A stretch of DNA of 8,125 nt from an uncultured Lachnospiraceae bacterium. Lineage in GTDB: Bacteria > Bacillota > Clostridia > Lachnospirales > Lachnospiraceae. Where the stretch lies: NCBI GenBank assembly GCA_947174615.1, contig CAMWJQ010000172.1, positions 1 through 8,125 of the forward strand. Reading direction: 5' to 3'. The notes under the pieces were generated by a model that saw only the letters and a program-made list of their open reading frames with translations, ran no database searches and had not been told where the DNA came from. Positions 7,201-8,125 of the stretch are shown here, piece by piece; the first letter of the stretch is position 1; every line of letters begins with the position of its first letter. The position numbers and the translations under genes were made by a program.

Positions 7201-7973
7201 GCTGAAACTTCCCCGTACAAATACTTTTCCGATTCTGCCACCGTCTCATCTTCAGCTTTGTTCTCCGCCTCCGATGCCGGATCGGCTTCGAATCCATTCG
7301 CTGACGCAGGCTCGCTCTCTGGCAGCTGTTCTGTTTCCTGTTCTGTCTTTGACGCAGGCTCACTCTCTGACGGCTGTTCTGTTTCCTGTTCTGTCTTTGA
7401 CGCAGGCTCACTCTCTGACGGCTGTTCTGTTTCCGATTCGAACTCAGTTTCACTTTCGGATACGGTTTCCGATTCTGTTTCACTTTCAGACGTTTCTTCG
7501 GATTCTACCGTTACTTGATCGGTCTCCTCTGTTTCCTCCTCCTCTTTGTTTCTCATCAATGCCTTGGCAGCATCGCTGGTCTGGATCGTTCCCTGATACA
7601 AACTATTGACAAAAGCCTCGTCCGGCGTAAGTACCTTCCCCTCTCCATCTCCAAAAAGCCCATCAATATTGACAGTCTGCCAATTTTGCAGATCGCTTGT
7701 CTTTGCCACAGCTCTGTGTGACCCAAACACATACCATTCATCGCCAATTTTAATAATAGATGGATCATGCACTCCCTGAGGGGTATAAGACATTTTGCGA
7801 TACAGATTTTCGATTTCTGAATCAGTGACTTGTGTCTTTCCGCTTATGATACTTCCAATATCGACCTGCGCTGCATGAACTTCCCCCAGTCCCTGCGGAA
7901 GTGCGATATTGCCAAGAATCATACTCGCTGCGAGTACAGCGCTTAAAATTTTTTTGCCAACTCTTTTCTTCAT
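1275..7973 (-). CDS. Giant secreted multidomain GH43 arabinanase-like protein with Ig-like, LamG-like and surface-repeat domains
   Basis: This 2,232-residue exported protein probably hydrolyses alpha-1,5-arabinan or a related arabinose-rich polymer at the cell surface. Signal peptide: KKRVGKK, then a hydrophobic stretch, with cleavage near VHA/AQ (34/35). GH43 propeller, about 60-670: general base D70 in VHDPS, WAPD (366-369), D476 in HAIDPAVLYDDDGK, general acid E546 in SGEGPYV, GPYVD (584-588) and H639 in GHNSA, the usual metal-site His. About 675-812 is a GH43 C-terminal domain. Next come an atrophied bacterial Ig-like domain (813-897), LamG-like 1 (899-1095), a second Ig-like domain (1098-1180), LamG-like 2 (1186-1367), LamG-like 3 (1371-1548), an InlB/Listeria-Bacteroides-type repeat (1555-1625) and about seven MBG/YDG-like repeats (1643-2227). 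Oddly, an acidic Glu/Ser/Thr-rich segment (about 141-335) interrupts the propeller. No LPXTG, dockerin, SLH or C-terminal membrane segment is visible, so attachment is unknown. The start is fixed by AGGAGG five bases upstream. Exact substrate and domain borders are inferred. Confidence 0.95.
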   Translation of the reverse strand: MKKRVGKKILSAVLAASMILGNIALPQGLGEVHAAQVDIGSIISGKTQVTDSEIENLYRKMSYTPQGVHDPSIIKIGDEWYVFGSHRAVAKTSDLQNWQTVNIDGLFGDGEGKVLTPDEAFVNSLYQGTIQTSDAAKALMRNKEEEETEETDQVTVESEETSESETESETVSESETEFESETEQPSESEPASKTEQETEQPSESEPASKTEQETEQLPESEPASANGFEADPASEAENKAEDETVAESEKYLYGEVSAAPEETSERISETETEPESKTETEPESKTETEPESETEAELEETTEEDSVLFETETESESSKNKKTAVSKQAEKELADGEVTFGSFDAKAWCTASDGWNILDGTNSNIWAPDIIYNPTMKKYCMYLSLNGEYQNSVVILLTANQIEGPYAYQGPVVYSGFTAEKNVPTSYQNTDMKYIFGESELLERYQKISGITLDADGKIANIDKNEWANYWPHAIDPAVLYDDDGKLWMIYGSWSGGIYALELDETTGLRDYSVTYESDFDSKGQSVTSDPYFGKKIAGGYYVSGEGPYVEKIGNYYYLFMSYGFYAPNGGYSMRIFRSENPDGPYVDTKGTSAIYDKFSPNFIADYAKDVNQIDTRGMRLMTYYQWDHMSKGEVAQGHNSAIQDGDRAYVIYHTKFNDNSAAHELRVHELFQNKNGWILASPFAFANDNKLNYNAEPTDPAGEYEIIVGDYSRGYDENSGQGKLNGNYTGPLSEIVTYTLASDGIITKDGQEAGTWVVESGKAYATLTIDGHNYSGVFAEVTKDSAGIKTMCFTGVDEQTGITLWGAKKLGGKAVIADNVANPSYAVPKKVYGSFELPATGSEGVDLYWKSSNENLAADDGTISEMPEQDTDVTFTMTMVSGDYYYQKDYTITVASKNSLADGKYLVGEAYTDNALTLPDASRPSMDNPFYITNTAGLELSGGVSIEFDVKHNGAVNALGALFAFNGSESGKLYFTQGSYLGYNALGGYYDANLNNYALVKDYIGDAIAESGKETAHVVINLSAAGFEVLVDGKQAYDQTILDTDNGAGDLEDYTNVLTWLQSSASSLCMGYGSWWDDVPANAVISNMKFYINESNDQSAVDSVIASLKKQIPASTTADISLPVKGAFGTTISWTTSNPDIIAADGKVTIPGKETEVTLTATVTKGEVTATETFKVIVKLPATSNVSLERELLEITEAAQIELIDNPFYGKNLDTLVVNYDITFKEGGFKTGYDGIFAFYNSETTGRVSFQTNPYICLNEMLPEGQANVYLDINHPDKNNLAKDMVFGQEYSVKIVIKKTECSIYLDGKLAVNVDAATMSGNADFAELLDYVGKCDKFSWGVGDRQASFWGSELSTVKNIRISSNEYQSFDQEEVVLDAAPVVMDNPLYGKNLKEVVLDFNVNFAEDAAMDGWNGLLAFFQPSEGAAAGRVSIQTAPYICYNKMENEIWTDINNPNDLNAAQIEIPVMKLDRSQTHHYYIRISAFEVVMEIDGKQVELVKNGAASYQDILDFISICQKFSWGVNNDTSFWAMEKATLKNASVKGYYSEKEENNKVTVTLHYPDGTIETKILESNTILKEPEFEAEDANGKYGITWYADEAKTVIFRFGEAVSEDITLYGRYCYYYEEPGEDENGNNAPVRTGIWVERIDDQQYTGAAIKPVITVYDGTKKLTEKVDYKVSYSDNKKVSTEAKPAKVTITPCGNYEKASKFFIYFNINQRQLTKENVTIKYKPEINVKYNNQKAAVGQTQKISLKYGKLTIPAKEYTVTYKKGEETVQQLTDIGTYQVVMKMKDTSSYAGELSYDIIVTDKILTSDLKVKVPAQNYSGEPLTPNVSVTYKGKNIVPAGQQLSDIFDIDYKDNINAGLATLTLTAKADSEYCGSQTVNFKINGTSISKAAVEGFLSSISYTGEAVTQNVRLIVNRGKADEKTLEEGKDYDIAYANNTNAGKASMTITGKGAFSGTVKKTFTIGKINLQQAGGEVTIAFVDTAQPLKIAQDKSGAKPAVTVTYKGTALEQDKDYTITYSGNKAVGSNAKVTVKGIGNYTGARKNALTFEIIPKDISDNSITVDAEDLKYAANGSYKAKLTVYDNGVKLSSGEYAVGAVENVTLIKDEAGTETQCGTATVTLAGKKNYTGTVDVPIQIKKYLISSARIKVNGNYYYNNGKQICPPVEKLEVTIGNNKLTPGVDFVIESYGDNTKTGSASVTIRGVGEYGGRKTVKFKILPKWMKK
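7095..7166 (-). repeat. 24-bp in-frame tandem repeat, three copies, inside the GH43 coding region
   Basis: Three consecutive copies encode the octapeptide TETEPESK (residues 270-277, 278-285 and 286-293, the last ending in E). Copies one and two are almost identical at DNA level, which points to recent slippage or unequal recombination. The repeat lies within the acidic insertion in the catalytic domain. Confidence 0.9.
7303..7434 (-). repeat. 48-bp in-frame tandem repeat, about 2.75 copies, inside the GH43 coding region
   Basis: Two complete identical 48-base units (7326-7373 and 7374-7421) are flanked by a diverged partial unit (7303-7325) and a 13-base partial unit (7422-7434). Each unit encodes 16 residues of the type ETEQPSESEPASKTEQ (residues 181-196, 197-212 and a shortened 213-224). 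The unit length keeps the frame, so copy number can vary without destroying the protein. The units abut directly with no spacers, so this is not a CRISPR. Confidence 0.92.
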
Positions 7974-7978
7974 TCATA

Positions 7979-7984
7979 CCTCCT
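7979..7984 (-). promoter_or_regulatory. Ribosome binding site of the GH43 gene
   Basis: A perfect AGGAGG lies five bases before the ATG at 7973. An out-of-frame ATG at 7977 is even closer and would not be used. The chosen start gives a textbook signal peptide. Confidence 0.9.
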
Positions 7985-7994
7985 ATTTTAGTGG

Positions 7995-8009
7995 AAACTA
8001 AATTAGTTT
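7995..8009. promoter_or_regulatory. 15-bp palindrome, probable repressor operator
   Basis: AAACTAA-A-TTAGTTT is a perfect 7-bp inverted repeat around one central base. It lies between the likely transcription start and the ribosome binding site. On the minus strand it overlaps a second inverted repeat, TTTAGT-TTCC-ACTAAA (8004-7989). The TTAGTTT/AACTAA half-sites recall operators of ROK-family XylR-type repressors, but the spacing differs from the classic one, so the family assignment is a guess. The same structure could instead form a weak leader hairpin. Confidence 0.45.
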
Positions 8010-8012
8010 AGA

Positions 8013-8039
8013 AATGTATTGCCCTACAAAGAATGTCAA
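8013..8039 (-). promoter_or_regulatory. Promoter of the GH43 gene with strong -35 and weak -10
   Basis: A perfect TTGACA (8039-8034) is followed after 15 bases by TACATT (8018-8013), a four-of-six match to the -10 consensus at short spacing. No better -10 exists at 16-18 bases. A good -35 with a poor -10 is compatible with activator dependence. An alternative -10-like TATAAA at 8081-8076 has no convincing -35. Confidence 0.5.
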
Positions 8040-8044
8040 GCGAA

Positions 8045-8074
8045 TGTGCAAATACATTTTCAACATTGTGCAAA
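8045..8074 (-). promoter_or_regulatory. Direct repeat TTTGCACA x2, probable activator site
   Basis: TTTGCACA occurs at 8074-8067 and again at 8052-8045 on the minus strand, with repeat starts 22 bases apart, about two helical turns. The nearer copy ends five bases upstream of the -35 box. Two same-direction half-sites about 21 bp apart next to a -35 is the arrangement used by many AraC/XylS-family activators of sugar genes. No regulator gene is present in the window to support this. Confidence 0.45.
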
Positions 8075-8106
8075 CTTTATATTTCTTACACTTCTAAACA
8101 AGCGCC

Positions 8107-8125
8107 TTGTACTTATAATGTACAA
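8107..8125. promoter_or_regulatory. Palindrome TTGTAC-N7-GTACAA overlapping a plus-strand TATAAT
   Basis: A perfect 6-bp inverted repeat with a 7-base centre ends at the window edge. The centre contains TATAAT on the plus strand (8114-8119), so the palindrome would cover the -10 box of a divergent promoter reading to the right. A clear -35 at proper spacing was not found. The element could be the autoregulatory operator of a neighbouring gene beyond the window. Confidence 0.35.

Noticed and set aside
7303..7434. CRISPR-like array
   Set aside because: The 48-bp units are directly adjacent without spacers and keep the reading frame, so they are a coding minisatellite.
6845..7518. Long open frames on both strands over the acidic repeat region (minus-strand Arg/Gln-rich 6845-7483, plus-strand Ser-rich 6862-7518 and 7121-7609)
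   Set aside because: They are frame shadows of the repetitive GAA/TCT-rich codons of the GH43 gene. The translations are low complexity and have no ribosome binding site or family resemblance.
7970..7977. ATG at 7977 as alternative start of the GH43 gene
   Set aside because: It is out of frame and only two bases from the AGGAGG; the ATG at 7973 gives the signal peptide.

Overview
The window looks like a plant-polysaccharide utilisation locus of a low-GC Gram-positive gut bacterium, most likely a Lachnospiraceae-type Clostridium relative. The reasons are the protein architecture (a very long secreted GH43 enzyme carrying atrophied Ig-like, LamG-like and tandem surface-repeat domains), the AGGAGG-type ribosome binding sites and the consensus SigA-type promoter. 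This is inference from sequence style; no taxonomic marker gene is present.

Both genes lie on the minus strand, so transcription runs from high to low coordinates. From the right edge: 7974-8125 is a regulatory region rich in direct and inverted repeats. 1275-7973 is one 2,232-residue exported protein. Its order is signal peptide, GH43 five-bladed propeller of the endo-arabinanase type with all three catalytic carboxylates, GH43 C-terminal domain, Ig-like, LamG-like 1, Ig-like, LamG-like 2, LamG-like 3, InlB-type repeat, then about seven surface-protein repeats. The gene is closed by a strong intrinsic terminator at 1235-1269. 977-1234 holds a consensus promoter followed by a second hairpin plus T-run, read as a leader attenuator. 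1-976 is the 5' part of a cytoplasmic glycoside hydrolase family 2 gene that runs off the left edge.

A plausible division of labour is that the giant GH43 protein binds and cuts arabinan-like chains outside the cell, and the GH2 enzyme acts on imported oligosaccharides inside. The terminator, separate promoter and attenuator imply the two genes are regulated separately although co-oriented.

The most unusual feature is an acidic Glu/Ser/Thr-rich segment of about 190 residues, containing two kinds of in-frame tandem repeat. It is inserted inside the GH43 catalytic domain, between the general-base Asp and the WAPD motif, and not in a linker between domains. The second is the leader of the GH2 gene: an 18-codon reading frame whose stop codon sits inside the terminator stem.
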